A stretch of 64,000 bases of DNA. Origin: Micrococcus sp. Its GTDB lineage: Bacteria; Actinomycetota; Actinomycetes; Actinomycetales; Micrococcaceae. The DNA lies in NCBI GenBank assembly GCA_029961105.1, contig JASBVO010000018.1, positions 21,344-85,343 on the forward strand. The letters run 5' to 3'. This document shows, piece by piece, positions 26,733 through 38,801 of this stretch. The number at the start of each line of letters is the position of its first letter. Within the stretch, counting starts at the first letter, position 1. Below the pieces are notes generated by a model. It had not been told where the DNA came from, searched no databases, and saw nothing but the letters and a program-made list of their open reading frames with translations. The translations under genes were made by a program, and so were the position numbers.

Positions 26733-27308
26733 TCAGCCGGTCTGCCGGCCGGTCAGCTTGTCCCGGAGCCGGTCCACCATCCCGACGCCGGCTCCGATGG
26801 TCTTGTGGAACAGTTCCGAGTGCGGGGCGTGGGGATGGGGCCGCGTGGGGGCCAGCTTCTTGGCGTTCTCCACCTTCTGGCCCATCGTCACGAGCTCGTC
26901 CGAGGGGATGTGTGTCCTCAGCTTCGGGAACTGCTCGGCCTCCTCGTCCTCGATGTGGTGCCGCAGCTGGCGCTCCATCTCCCGGACCAGGTCCATGAAC
27001 TGCGCGCCGGAGGCGTCCACGTCCTCCATCCGCTTCATGACCTGGACGAGGTCGTCGTGCTCCTTCTTGTCGTGCTCGACCTCTTCCGCACCGTTCGGCA
27101 GGTGCTTCTCGATGGCCGGATAGACGAACATCTCCTCCGCCACGGCGTGGCGCATCACCTCGGCGATCACGGTGTCCGCCAGGTCCCGGCGCTGCTCGGC
27201 GTCCGCAGCGCCCTCGATCTCGCCGAGCAGTTCGAGCATGGCCCGGTGGTCCGCGGTGAGGATGTCCACGGCATCCGCCTGCTGGCCGCTGGTCTGGGTC
27301 TCGGTCAT
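26733..27308 (-). CDS. Hemerythrin-domain protein
   Basis: 191 residues. A four-helix bundle with the di-iron ligand pattern: DHRAMLELLGEIE, HAVAEEMFVYPAIE (H-x3-E), HDKKEHDDL, and HHIEDEEAEQFP (H-x4-E). A basic tail (PTRPHPHAPHSEL, RLRDKLTGRQ) follows. Members bind O2, NO or act in iron/oxidative stress sensing; which applies is not visible. ATG 27308 has CAGGAGG about 8 nt upstream. Single gene. Confidence 0.88.
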   Translation of the reverse strand: MTETQTSGQQADAVDILTADHRAMLELLGEIEGAADAEQRRDLADTVIAEVMRHAVAEEMFVYPAIEKHLPNGAEEVEHDKKEHDDLVQVMKRMEDVDASGAQFMDLVREMERQLRHHIEDEEAEQFPKLRTHIPSDELVTMGQKVENAKKLAPTRPHPHAPHSELFHKTIGAGVGMVDRLRDKLTGRQTG

Positions 27309-27439
27309 GGCACACGCCTCCTGTGGCACACGGCAGTACGGTTCGGTGCCGCCCACCCTGCCCCAGCACAGGAAGGACTGGCAAGGGTTCCTGCGTGGCC
27401 GTCAGCCAGCGGTTCCCGCCAGTCCTCCCTGTACAGGGC

Positions 27440-29476
27440 CTACACGAGGTCCCGCGGAATGGCCCGGTGCCAGTTCTGTGAGTAGACCCGGGGGTTGCCG
27501 CGCTGGTCGTCCAGCTCGTAGGCGTCCAGTTGCGCGTCGATCTGGAACTCCGTGGGCGTGGAGGTCAGGACGGTGCGCGTCGAGACCTCCACGCCCCAGT
27601 CGCCGCGGCGGATCTGGCGGAGGGTCCGGGTCTCGCCCCGCACCGAGTTCACGTCGTTCCAGCGGAAGCTGTACCACTCGTGCGTGGCCTGGCGGACGTG
27701 GCTTCCCGTCTCCTCGATCACGAAGGCGCCCTGGTCATTGGCGACCTCCAGCACGGACACGTTCGTCGCGAGGTCACGGGTGACGCGCCAGTGGTGCTCA
27801 CCGGGGTCCGTCTGCGTGATCTCCAGCGGTTCAGCGGTCTCCGGTTCCCCGAAGGGGCGCAGCAGCGCATCCTCCTGCCGCGGCGGGCGCACCGGCAGGA
27901 TCAGCTCGCTGCTGCCGGTGGTCACCGTGACGGTGGCCGCCTCGGGCGAGGGCCACACGAGGGGCCAGTAGGAGGTGGAGACGGACAGCCGCAGGCGGTG
28001 TCCGGCCGGGAAGGACTGGGCGATGCCGTTGAGCGGGATGGTGACCCGGTACTTCCGCCCGGGTTCCAGGGGCTGCGGCTCCTCGCTGCCGTCCCGGTGC
28101 GTGAGGTTCAGGATCCCGTAGGTCACCCGGGTCGCCTCGCCGTTGAGCCCGACGTCGGACAGCCGGACGGCGAGCATGGCCACCGGCCGGTCGGCGGAGA
28201 CCTCGAACCGGCACTCCGGCAGCCCGAAGACCTCCAGGTCCTCCTGGAGGGGCGCCGACTCGTAGAACAACGCGCCACCGTCCTCCTCCCGCTGGTCGAA
28301 CGGCAGGTCCGGCACCGCGGCATACGAGGCCCACTTGCCGGCGAACATGCCCACGCTCAGCGGGGACTGGACCGAGACCTCGCGCTCCGGTTCCCGGGCC
28401 GGCCCCTCCTCCAGGTGATGGCCGGTCAGCACGTAGGAACGCTGCTCGATCCGCGGTGAGGGCCACTGCGGCTCGGCCACCCACCTCCCGGGCCGGTCCT
28501 CGTAGGAGGCCGAGGGTGCCACGCTGTCCTGCATCCAGACGCGCATCATCGGCTCGTCCATCAACCCGGAGTCCACGCCCTTGAGCCAGTGATCCCACCA
28601 GCGCACGACCTCCTGCAAGAAGCCGATGGCCGGCCCCGGGACGCCCAGGTGCGGGTACTTGTGGCCCCAGGGCCCGATGAGCGCCTTGCGCGGGACCTCC
28701 AGGTTCTCCATGAGCCGGAAGATGGCGTTGGTGTAGCCGTCCGCCCAGCCGCCCACGGCCATCACCGGGCACTGCACCTGGCGGTAGTCCTCACAGACCG
28801 AGGCCGGCTTCCAGTAGTCGTCCCGGCGCTGGTGCTCGAGCCAGGTCTCCAGCCAGAGCCCGCTGCCGGCCAGCCGCTCATGCCACATCTCCCGCCACCG
28901 GTCGCCGACGATCTCCGGGTCCGGCGGCAGGCTGTTGAAGGCGAACATGACGGTGGCCTCGGAGAGGTTGTCCGCCAGCAGGGCCCCGCCCATGTAGTGC
29001 ATGTTGTCCACGTAGAGGTCGTCCGTGGCCGAGGCACTGATGATGGCCTTGAGCGCCGGCGGGCGGCGGGCGGCCAGCTGGAGGCTGTTGAACCCGCCCC
29101 AGGAGATGCCCATCATCCCCACGTTGCCGTCGCACCAGGGCTGTTCGGCCAGCCAGGCGATGACGTCCTCGGCGTCCTCGTGCTCCTGGGGGCGGTACTC
29201 GTCCACCATGACCCCGTCCGAGTCGCCGCTGCCGCGCAGGTCCACGCGGATGCAGGCATAGCCGTGCCCGGCCAGGTAGGGATGGTTGAGCTGGTCGCGG
29301 GCGCGGCTGCTGTCCCGCTTGCGGTACGGGATGTACTCCAGGACGGCCGGGACCGGGTGCTGCTCGGCGTCCACGGGCAGCCACAGGCGGGCGGCGAGCC
29401 GGGCGCCGTCGCGCGTCGGGATGAAGACGTTCTCGATGACGCGGGTCTCGTGGGGAAGGTCGGTGACGATGGTCAT
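27440..29476 (-). CDS. CocE/NonD-family hydrolase (X-Pro dipeptidyl-peptidase-like)
   Basis: 678 residues. The alpha/beta-hydrolase domain begins VFIPTRDGARLAARLWLPV. The nucleophile elbow is GISWGG (Ser125), with Asp in GGWADGY (about 245) and His in GPWGHKYPH (about 270). A jelly-roll X-Pro-peptidase C-terminal domain follows from about residue 330. The family cleaves acyl, amide or X-Pro bonds (cocaine esterase, glutaryl-7-ACA acylase). No signal peptide, so it acts in the cytoplasm. ATG 29476 overlaps the stop of the upstream ATP-grasp gene by 4 nt, implying a common job. Confidence 0.9.
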   Translation of the reverse strand: MTIVTDLPHETRVIENVFIPTRDGARLAARLWLPVDAEQHPVPAVLEYIPYRKRDSSRARDQLNHPYLAGHGYACIRVDLRGSGDSDGVMVDEYRPQEHEDAEDVIAWLAEQPWCDGNVGMMGISWGGFNSLQLAARRPPALKAIISASATDDLYVDNMHYMGGALLADNLSEATVMFAFNSLPPDPEIVGDRWREMWHERLAGSGLWLETWLEHQRRDDYWKPASVCEDYRQVQCPVMAVGGWADGYTNAIFRLMENLEVPRKALIGPWGHKYPHLGVPGPAIGFLQEVVRWWDHWLKGVDSGLMDEPMMRVWMQDSVAPSASYEDRPGRWVAEPQWPSPRIEQRSYVLTGHHLEEGPAREPEREVSVQSPLSVGMFAGKWASYAAVPDLPFDQREEDGGALFYESAPLQEDLEVFGLPECRFEVSADRPVAMLAVRLSDVGLNGEATRVTYGILNLTHRDGSEEPQPLEPGRKYRVTIPLNGIAQSFPAGHRLRLSVSTSYWPLVWPSPEAATVTVTTGSSELILPVRPPRQEDALLRPFGEPETAEPLEITQTDPGEHHWRVTRDLATNVSVLEVANDQGAFVIEETGSHVRQATHEWYSFRWNDVNSVRGETRTLRQIRRGDWGVEVSTRTVLTSTPTEFQIDAQLDAYELDDQRGNPRVYSQNWHRAIPRDLV

Positions 29477-30777
29477 GGACGGGCGACCTCCTCGACCGGC
29501 TCGAACCCGTAGGGCGCCTGGGCCTGGATGGCGGCGTAGCGCTCCAGCAGCTCCTCATGGCTGTCGGCGCCGATGTAGGCCTTTCCGACGACGTACCGGT
29601 AGCTGTCCTGGGCCGGCAGCTCGGAGAGCCGGTCGCCGGGCTTCACCACCGAGGTCAGCACGGCCCCGGAGTGTTGCTCGCCGATGGCCCTCTCCTCCTC
29701 CGGGGTCGGCACGCGGGCGACGATGGCGTCCTCGTCGTGGAAGATCATGCACTGGGCGGCCAGCGCGAAGCGTCCCTGCCGGTGGGGCATCCGCGGTTCC
29801 CGGCCGAGGGCGATGTCGATCGCGACCTCGTGATTGGAGGCACCGTCGACCATGACGAACAGCTCGCTGTGGGACTGGGAGATGCGCGTGTTGACCTCGA
29901 TCAGCCACAGCTGGTCCGCCTGCGCGTCCCACATGAACTCGGCGTTGAAGCAGCCGTTGTCGAACCCGACGTGCCGCAGGTAGCGCTCGGCGAGCTCGGC
30001 CATCTGCCGCTGCACGCGCTCGGGCACGGAGGCGGCCGGGTAGTCGAGCCGGTCGAAGCTGGTCCCGCGCTCGTCCTTGTGCATGTCGAAGGCGCCGTGC
30101 ACGTTGAACCGGCCCTGGAACATGGTGCCCTCGGGAGCGGCCTGGATGCCCTGGACGAACTGCTCGGCCAGGCAGGTGTTGCCGCCCCACTGGCGCATCT
30201 CCGGCGGCAGGTCCACGCGCGCCAGCACATCGTTGAAGGCGTCCCCGATGTCCTCGATGTTCGCCCGGATCTCGGCGATCGCGTGGTCGAAGTCGGCGCG
30301 GTCCTCCACCTTGAACCCCAGGTTCGAGGAATGGGCCTTGACCGGCTTCACCCAGAAGGGGAACTCGAGATCGATCGAGGCCAGCGCGTCGTCGTCGAAG
30401 GGATCGAAGGCGGCGAACCCCGGGACGCACTCCGGGATGCTGGCGCGCTGTTCCAGCCGGCTCCAGTACTTGTGCTCCGACGTCAGGAGGCTCTCCAGCG
30501 ACGGCGCCGGCAGTCCGTGCTCGGCGGCCAGGATGGGTGCCATCAGGCTGGCCGGGAAGTCCCAGTGGGCGATCACCGCGTCGACGCTGCCGTCGAAGGC
30601 GGCCAGTTCTGCCCGGGCCGCATCGAGCAGCCCGTTGAAGTCGATCTCGGCGGTGGCGACGAGGCGCTCGTAGTCGAGGAGATCGTGGAACGCGTAGTCC
30701 TCGGCGCCCTGCACGGTCTTGAGTTCGCGCCTCTGGACGTCGGTCAGTCCAAGGATGAAGATGTTCTTCCGGGCCAT
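29473..30777 (-). CDS. ATP-grasp ligase-like protein
   Basis: 434 residues. An N-terminal Rossmann-like region starts MARKNIFILGLTDVQRREL. ATP-grasp elements follow: EHKYWSRLEQRASIPECVPG (about 101-120), FPFWVKPVKAHSSNLGF (Lys of the ATP site, about 144), and LWLIEVNTRISQSHSELF (Mg-binding E-x-N). The family joins a carboxylate to an amine or thiol through an acyl-phosphate. The substrate is not recognisable. ATG 30777 is preceded by GGGGGA. It is the first gene of a two-gene operon with the CocE-type hydrolase. Confidence 0.88.
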   Translation of the reverse strand: MARKNIFILGLTDVQRRELKTVQGAEDYAFHDLLDYERLVATAEIDFNGLLDAARAELAAFDGSVDAVIAHWDFPASLMAPILAAEHGLPAPSLESLLTSEHKYWSRLEQRASIPECVPGFAAFDPFDDDALASIDLEFPFWVKPVKAHSSNLGFKVEDRADFDHAIAEIRANIEDIGDAFNDVLARVDLPPEMRQWGGNTCLAEQFVQGIQAAPEGTMFQGRFNVHGAFDMHKDERGTSFDRLDYPAASVPERVQRQMAELAERYLRHVGFDNGCFNAEFMWDAQADQLWLIEVNTRISQSHSELFVMVDGASNHEVAIDIALGREPRMPHRQGRFALAAQCMIFHDEDAIVARVPTPEEERAIGEQHSGAVLTSVVKPGDRLSELPAQDSYRYVVGKAYIGADSHEELLERYAAIQAQAPYGFEPVEEVARP

Positions 30778-30948
30778 CGGGTTTCCCCCTGTCGTCGGCG
30801 AACAGCTCGGGACGAGCCTGTCCCCACCGTAAGCACGGTGTCGCGACGATCTCAAAGCGGGGGTCACCGGTCCGGCGCCTGCGTCCCGTCCGCAGCGCCG
30901 TGGCGGACGCCGGCGGCGAGGCCGACGTCGTGGGCACGCCGCCCGAGG

Positions 30949-31359
30949 TCAGCCCAGTGAGGCCAGCAGGTCGGCGCAGGCCTGTTCGCACCGGCGGCAG
31001 GCCTCGGCGCACACCTTGCAGTGTCCGTGCATCTCCGCATGCGAGGCGCACTCGTCCCCGCACGTCCTGCAGGCGGTCCGGCACGCCTCCAGCAGGGCCC
31101 GGGTCGTCTCCAGGTTGGTGCCGGTCTGCCGGGACAGCACCCGGCCCGTGGTGGTACAGATATCGGCGCAGTCCAGGTCAGTGCGGATGCACTGTCTCAG
31201 TTCGGTGACCATGTCCTCGGCCAGGCACGCATCGGCACAGGCCGTGCAGGTCTGGGCGCACTCGAAACAGGCCTCGATGCACTCGGCCAGTTTCTGCCGG
31301 TCGATGCTCCCCAGGTCCTTCGGGTAGGTGTCCAGCATGGAACTCACGTGATGGGTCAT
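30949..31359 (-). CDS. Cytosolic copper-storage protein, four-helix Cys-rich bundle
   Basis: 136 residues with 18 cysteines, mostly as C-x3-C or C-x2-C pairs along helices (ECIEACFECAQTCTACADAC, EACRTACRTCGDEC, CKVCAEACRRCEQAC). This is the DUF326/Csp architecture, in which Cys line the core of a four-helix bundle and store Cu(I). There is no Tat or Sec signal, so it resembles cytosolic Csp3 rather than exported Csp1. ATG 31359 has CGGAGGA a few nt upstream. Confidence 0.87.
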   Translation of the reverse strand: MTHHVSSMLDTYPKDLGSIDRQKLAECIEACFECAQTCTACADACLAEDMVTELRQCIRTDLDCADICTTTGRVLSRQTGTNLETTRALLEACRTACRTCGDECASHAEMHGHCKVCAEACRRCEQACADLLASLG

Positions 31360-31503
31360 GATGTCCTCCGTCGTCGGTGGGATGGGCTGGCGCACCGGCA
31401 GGAGCCGATCCGCCATGGGTCCGACCGTAGGACAACGGTCCACGCCAGATGAAGGATCCCTCGTCGGCGGACCGGGCAAGTAGTCAGCGAACATGCAGCC
31501 CCT

Positions 31504-31517
31504 ACCCCTATAGTGGT
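31504..31517. promoter_or_regulatory. Imperfect palindrome in the csp/ybdK divergent region
   Basis: ACCCCTATAGTGGT has 7-bp arms with one mismatch and C/G-rich ends around TATA, similar in style to copper-responsive CsoR-type sites. It is 80 nt before the ligase gene and 145 nt before the copper-storage gene. Tentative. Confidence 0.3.
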
Positions 31518-31596
31518 CCGTCGGCCCGTGGGTGTGCCGATTGCTCCGCACCCTCAGCAGTGAGGGATGGCAGGGCATGACGGACGAGGAGAACCC

Positions 31597-32901
31597 ATGC
31601 GCACCTTCGGCGTGGAAGAGGAACTACTGCTGGTCGATGCCGGCACCGGGGAGCCGCTGCCGGCCGGGGACTGGGCCGCCGCCCTGCAGGAGGATGACAC
31701 CCTCACCGGCCACCAGGTGACCGAGGAACTGCAGGAGGAGCAGCTTGAGGTCGTCTCCCCACCCCAGACCACCCTGGCCGGGCAGCTGACGGCCATCCGG
31801 GCCGGGCGTGCACTGGCCGAGCAGGCTGCGGCCCGGGTGGGCGGACGGGTGGTGGCGCTGCCCACGGCGCTGGGGCCGGTGTCCCCGCACCCGGTTCCGG
31901 GGCTGCGCCATCGCAGGATCGCCACGAAGTTCGGCCTCACCGCCTCCGAGCAGCTCACCAACGGCTTCCACATCCACGTCGGCATCAACTCCCGCGCCGA
32001 AGGGGTGGCGGTGCTGGACAGGATCCGGGTCTGGTTGCCGACCCTGCTGGCGCTCAGCGCGAACTCCCCGTTCTGGCACGGCGATGACTCCGGCTTTGCC
32101 TCCTACCGCTACCAGGTCTGGTCGCGGTGGCCCACCGCCGGGCCCACCGACGTCTTCGGCACCCCGGATGCCTATCACCGCTACCGGTCGGCGTTGCTGG
32201 ACACCCAGGTGCCGGTGGATGCGGACATGCTCTACTTCGACGCCCGCCTGTCCGATCACCATCCGACCGTGGAGATCCGCGTGGCCGACGTCTGCCTGGA
32301 CGCCACCCACGCCGCCGTGATCGCCACCCTCGCCCGGGCCCTGGTGGAGACGACTGCCCGCGCCTGGGCCGACGGGTCCCCGGCCATGCCGGTCCCGGCC
32401 ACCCTGCTGCGGACCTGGTCCTGGCAGGCCAGCCGCAGCGGGATCGCCGGAGAACTGATCGATCCGGCCACGGGCGCCCCCGCCCCGGCCGGTGACATCC
32501 TGATCCGCCTGCTGCACGTCGTCGGGCCGGTGCTGGCCGAGTACGGAGAACAGTCGGTGATCGAGTCAGGCGTCGCGCAGATCCTGCGCGAGGGCACCGG
32601 CGCCCAGCAGCAACGCGAGGCCTACGCGGAACGGCACAGCCTCGGCGATGTCATGGCCGCCGCCCTGGACGCGACCCACCAGGTCCCACCCGGCCCCTCG
32701 ACCGCCGGGGCTCCGGCTCCCGGCCATCCGGAGTGGGACGCTTCCCTCCAGGCAGCGATCCAGGGGCCTGTGGCCCTTGAACCTCTGATCACTGAACCTC
32801 TGATCGCTGAGCCGGTGACCGCTGGGCCGGTGCCCCCTGGGCCCGGGATCCCGGACCACCCGGAGGACGATGCCCCCCAGGGACTGCCCGCCGTGGTCTA
32901 G
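31597..32901 (+). CDS. YbdK-family carboxylate-amine ligase (glutamate-cysteine ligase type 2)
   Basis: 434 residues. [14 protein letters not shown] opens the family fold; [48 protein letters not shown] and [15 protein letters not shown] are the conserved glutamine-synthetase-like elements. E. coli YbdK has weak glutamate-cysteine ligase activity; actinobacteria usually use mycothiol, so the true substrate is open. ATG 31597 follows GAGGAG. The last 60 residues are a Pro-rich tail with an imperfect EPLIxEPxxAxPV repeat, absent from shorter homologues as far as I recall. Confidence 0.88.
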   Translation: MRTFGVEEELLLVDAGTGEPLPAGDWAAALQEDDTLTGHQVTEELQEEQLEVVSPPQTTLAGQLTAIRAGRALAEQAAARVGGRVVALPTALGPVSPHPVPGLRHRRIATKFGLTASEQLTNGFHIHVGINSRAEGVAVLDRIRVWLPTLLALSANSPFWHGDDSGFASYRYQVWSRWPTAGPTDVFGTPDAYHRYRSALLDTQVPVDADMLYFDARLSDHHPTVEIRVADVCLDATHAAVIATLARALVETTARAWADGSPAMPVPATLLRTWSWQASRSGIAGELIDPATGAPAPAGDILIRLLHVVGPVLAEYGEQSVIESGVAQILREGTGAQQQREAYAERHSLGDVMAAALDATHQVPPGPSTAGAPAPGHPEWDASLQAAIQGPVALEPLITEPLIAEPVTAGPVPPGPGIPDHPEDDAPQGLPAVV

Positions 32902-32916
32902 CCTCGTCACGCCGGA

Positions 32917-32937
32917 CTTGAGCCGAACCGACTCAGG
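32917..32937. promoter_or_regulatory. HAIR element 1 (HspR site)
   Basis: CTTGAGC-N7-ACTCAGG matches the HspR-associated inverted repeat CTTGAGT-N7-ACTCAAG at 12 of 14 arm positions. It lies 104 nt before the ClpC-like gene start. In Streptomyces and mycobacteria such sites repress dnaK and clpB until heat shock. Confidence 0.7.
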
Positions 32938-32990
32938 TTTCTTGACCTCATCGCGGTGATTGGGGAACATTTCTCCTAGCGCCCGCGTTA

Positions 32991-33011
32991 CTTGAGTCAG
33001 ATGCACTCAGC
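32991..33011. promoter_or_regulatory. HAIR element 2 (HspR site)
   Basis: CTTGAGT-N7-ACTCAGC: the left arm is identical to consensus and the right arm matches 5 of 7. It lies 30 nt before the TTG start. A TTGACC that could be a -35 box lies between the two elements at 32942-32947. Two HAIRs in 95 nt make HspR control likely. Confidence 0.72.
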
Positions 33012-33041
33012 TTCTGTTGCACATGCCTTGAGGAGGTCATT

Positions 33042-35630
<2,589 letters not shown>

Positions 35631-35639
35631 TCCGGACGG

Positions 35640-35700
35640 TTACGTGCGCGCTCCACGGTGGGACACGCCGGTGACACCGACGTGGAGCGCGCACGTAACT
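35640..35700. terminator. 19-bp perfect stem, bidirectional terminator
   Basis: Arms 35640-35658 and 35682-35700 are exact complements (start GTTACGTGCGCGCTCC) with a 23-nt loop. It sits between the converging clp and aldehyde dehydrogenase genes. No T-tract. Confidence 0.75.
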
Positions 35701-35722
35701 CACCGCACGGGGGCCCGCTGCC

Positions 35723-37105
35723 TCAGCCCCTGGCGGCGGAGGTGCGGCGCAGCCGGGTGTTGACGAACTCGCCCATCCCCCAGCGGCCGAGCTCGCGCCC
35801 GAAGCCGGAGCGCTTCACGCAGCCGAACGGCAGGCCCGGCAGCGTGGTGCCGTGCTCGTTGACGTAGGCCATGCCGACCTCCAGGCCGTCGGCGACCTCC
35901 TGGGCACGGTCGATGTCCTTGCTCCAGACGGATCCGCTGAGGCCGAAGCTGACGTCGTTGGCGAGCTCGAGCGCCTCCTCCGCGGAGTCCACGCCGTAGA
36001 CCATGGCCACCGGCCCGAAGATCTCCTCCGAGTAGGCGTCCATCTCCGGGGTGATCCCGGTGAGCACGGCCGGCTGCATGAAGGCGCCCTCGCCGTCCAG
36101 CGGCTGGCCGCCGGTGTGCAGGGTGGCCCCCTGTTCCACGGCCTTCCGCACCTGCTCGACCACGGTGTCCCGTGCCGTGACGGAGGACAGCGGCCCGACG
36201 TCGGTGCCCTCCTGGGTGGGATCGCCCACCGTGGCGTTCTCGAACCTCTCCACCACGGTGGCGACGAACTGCTCGAACTTGTCGTTCGGCACGATCATGC
36301 GCTTGGGCGAGTTGCAGGCCTGGCCCGCGTTGGAGAGCCGCCCCTTGGCGGCGGCGACGGCGGTGGCCTCGAGGTCCGCGTCGTCCAGCACGATCATCGC
36401 GTCCGAGCCGCCGAGTTCCAGGACCGCCTTCTTGAGGTTCTCGGCGGCGGTCCTGGCGACGGCGGTCCCGGCACGCTCCGAGCCGGTGAGGGAGACGCCC
36501 TGAACGCGGGGGTCGGCGATCATCGTGGCGACCTGCTCGTTGGAGGCGTAGACGTTGATGTAGGCGTCCTGCGGCACGCCGGCCTCATGCAGGACCTGTT
36601 CCATCACCGCGGAGGAGGCGGCACAGATGGGGGCGTGCTTGAGGATGATCGTGTTGCCGGCCATCAGGTTGGGCGCGGCGAACCGGGCCACCTGGTAGTA
36701 CGGGTAGTTCCACGGCATGATCCCCACGAGCGGGCCGAGCGGCGTGGTCTGCACGATCGACTCGACGGCCCCCTGGGGGTCCAGGGTCTCGGACTCCAGC
36801 AGCTCAGGCCCGTGGTCGGCGTACCACTGGTAGATCTTCCCGGCCAGCTTGGCCTCGCCGATGGCCTGGCGCAGCGGCTTGCCCATCTCGGTGGAGATGA
36901 GCTGCCCCAGTTCCTCGGCTCGGTCCCGATAGGCCTGGGCGGCGGCCGCCAGCACCCTCGCCCGCTCCTGCGGGGACCTCGACCGCCAGCCATCGAAGGC
37001 GGCGTGGGAGCGGGCCAGGATCCCCTCGACCTCACCGTCCTGCAGGGCGGGGAACTCGCGCTCGATCTGTCCGGTGGTCGGGTTCGTGGTGGTGTACGTG
37101 CTCAT
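35723..37105 (-). CDS. gabD: NAD(P)-dependent succinate-semialdehyde dehydrogenase-like
   Basis: 460 residues, aldehyde dehydrogenase family. PLGPLVGIMPWNYPYYQV, VSLTGSERAGTAVA, VLELGGSDAMIVLDDAD (catalytic Glu), LSNAGQACNSPKRMIV (catalytic Cys) and EEIFGPVAMVYGVDS fit the GabD/YneI group acting on succinate semialdehyde. ATG 37105 is chosen; a GTG one codon upstream is also possible, and neither has a strong ribosome site. It stands alone, without a transaminase gene. Confidence 0.85.
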   Translation of the reverse strand: MSTYTTTNPTTGQIEREFPALQDGEVEGILARSHAAFDGWRSRSPQERARVLAAAAQAYRDRAEELGQLISTEMGKPLRQAIGEAKLAGKIYQWYADHGPELLESETLDPQGAVESIVQTTPLGPLVGIMPWNYPYYQVARFAAPNLMAGNTIILKHAPICAASSAVMEQVLHEAGVPQDAYINVYASNEQVATMIADPRVQGVSLTGSERAGTAVARTAAENLKKAVLELGGSDAMIVLDDADLEATAVAAAKGRLSNAGQACNSPKRMIVPNDKFEQFVATVVERFENATVGDPTQEGTDVGPLSSVTARDTVVEQVRKAVEQGATLHTGGQPLDGEGAFMQPAVLTGITPEMDAYSEEIFGPVAMVYGVDSAEEALELANDVSFGLSGSVWSKDIDRAQEVADGLEVGMAYVNEHGTTLPGLPFGCVKRSGFGRELGRWGMGEFVNTRLRRTSAARG

Positions 37106-37306
37106 CACCTCACCCTAGGGATGGGTGGGAGGAGATGAAAGGGCCCCTCGGAGGGACCGGCTGCCTCCGCTGCCGCAGGCAGCGGGCGGCGGACCCTTGT
37201 CGAGATTCTTGACCGCGCTTAGGGTCGGTGGGATCTGAGTGCCAGTGGCCAGCAGCTGCCGTCCGGCGTCGTGGTTATCCGGCATCGACGGGGCGAAGGG
37301 ATACCG

Positions 37307-37654
37307 ATGAGGGATCGCGACCGGATCGCCGAGATCGCCGCGGACTACGGCGAGGACCTGGGCCGGGACCCCAAGGGCGAGCCGGGGCTTCCCAGCAAGC
37401 TCCGAGAGCGTGGCAGTGAACTTATGGGCCGGCGCAGCGGCGTCGCCCTGGCCATGCTCGCGGACCTGCGCGAGGTCTACACCATGGCGGCCGGCGTCTC
37501 TGTGGACTGGGAGATGCTGGCCCAGGCCGCCCAGGGCATCAAGCACCAGGACCTGCTGGCCGTCTGCCAACGGTGCCATCCCGAGACCCTGCGCCAGATG
37601 CGCTGGGCCAACGGCAAGCTCAAGGAGGCCTCCACCCAGATCCTCGTCAGCTGA
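37307..37654 (+). CDS. Hypothetical protein, 115 residues
   Basis: Soluble, mostly helical protein. It begins MRDRDRIAEIAADYGEDLGR and contains GLPSKLRERGSELMGRRSGV and a Cys pair in LLAVCQRCHPETLRQM. ATG 37307 has GAAGGG 6 nt upstream. No domain is recognised. It lies alone between the gabD-like gene and a HAD gene; a TTGACC at about 37210 may be part of its promoter. Confidence 0.65.
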   Translation: MRDRDRIAEIAADYGEDLGRDPKGEPGLPSKLRERGSELMGRRSGVALAMLADLREVYTMAAGVSVDWEMLAQAAQGIKHQDLLAVCQRCHPETLRQMRWANGKLKEASTQILVS

Positions 37655-37739
37655 GCCGACGGACGACCATGGCGCCACGGCGCGACGCTGACGGTCCGCT
37701 CCACGATGGTCCGCAGACGTGGGAGGGGTGGACGGATCC

Positions 37740-38417
37740 TCACCAGCTCGTGGCGAGGGCCGGGGCCAGCTCGGTCAGGGAGGTCACAGTGAGGTCGGGG
37801 CGTACGTAGTAGGACGGGTAGGCCGCTTCGGTGCGGTTGACCCAGGCGGTGCGCAGACCGGCCCGGCCCGCCCCGTGGACGTCCCACGGGTGTACGGCGA
37901 CCAGGAGCATCTGCTCCTCCGGTGTCTGGCAGCGCCGCGCGGCGTACTGGTAGGAGGCGCGGTGTGGTTTCCAGGCCGGGGCGTCCTCCACCGAGAGGAA
38001 TCGATCGAATTCCCCGTCGATGCCGGCGGCCCCCATGAGCCGTTCGGCGACCTGGGCGGAGCCGTTGCTGAGGGTGACGAGCCGGTGCCCGGCCGCGCGG
38101 AGGGCCCGGATCCCGGGGGCCACGTCCGGATGCAGCGGCAGGCCCGCCACGGCGGCGGTCAACCGCGCCGCGGTGCCGTCCGGATCGTCAACGCCCGCGG
38201 AGCCCAGTAGTCCCGTCAAGACTTCCGTGCCGATGTCCGCGAAGCGGGTCGCGTCTTCGGTGGCCGCCAGGGCGAAGCCCTCCCGCAGTACGGTGGCGAA
38301 CCACAGCTTCGCCAACGGCGCCGGGGCACCGGCCCGGGTGAACACCTGGTCCATGGCTGACATGTCCGAGAGGGTCTCGTTCACGTCGAAGACGATCACC
38401 GCCGGCGTTACGGTCAT
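37740..38417 (-). CDS. HAD-type hydrolase, haloacid dehalogenase type II family
   Basis: 225 residues. The nucleophile motif is VFDVNETLSD (Asp11; Asn at the second position is typical of L-2-haloacid dehalogenases). Motif II is VTLSNGSAQ, the motif III Lys is in DAPAWKPHRASY, and motif IV is VAVHPWDVHGAGRAGL. It hydrolyses C-halogen or phosphate bonds by an aspartyl-ester intermediate; a real dehalogenase role is not proven. ATG 38417 has GGAAGGA upstream. Confidence 0.85.
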   Translation of the reverse strand: MTVTPAVIVFDVNETLSDMSAMDQVFTRAGAPAPLAKLWFATVLREGFALAATEDATRFADIGTEVLTGLLGSAGVDDPDGTAARLTAAVAGLPLHPDVAPGIRALRAAGHRLVTLSNGSAQVAERLMGAAGIDGEFDRFLSVEDAPAWKPHRASYQYAARRCQTPEEQMLLVAVHPWDVHGAGRAGLRTAWVNRTEAAYPSYYVRPDLTVTSLTELAPALATSW

Positions 38418-38647
38418 GGCGCGATTCCTTCCGATGCTCCCTGGGCGATTCGCGGCGTATCCGGAACGCATCCTGGTGCCTACCCTGCCATCCCCACGGT
38501 GGCGCACACCATGGGCCCCTGGCCGCTACCCTCCCCGGTGTGCTGGGCGCCGAACGGGTCCTGGCGCTTTCCCCGCGACCGTGCCGCGTGAGGTACGGCC
38601 CTTCCGCGGCGATATGACCCGAACGCTCCCCCGGCACTAGACTGAAG

Positions 38648-38740
38648 GTTCAACGACAGGGGAGCGCCACAGGGGCGCTGAGAGTGCGGACACGCAGACC
38701 CTCGAACCTGCCCGGTTAGCACCGGCGAAGGAAGTCGAGT
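38648..38740 (+). promoter_or_regulatory. TPP riboswitch (THI element)
   Basis: The conserved core is plain: GGCGCTGAGAGTGCGG (CUGAGA pyrimidine-binding part), CCCTCGAACCTG, CCGGTTAGCACCGGCG and AAGGAAGTC, in the right order and spacing. It ends about 60 nt before the thiB start. Thiamine pyrophosphate binding would shut down the transporter operon. Confidence 0.93.
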
Positions 38741-38801
38741 TTTCTCTCCTCGGGTCGGCGCACCCGCCGCCCCGTCCCCTCCAGAGGTATTGGAGGAACT
38801 C

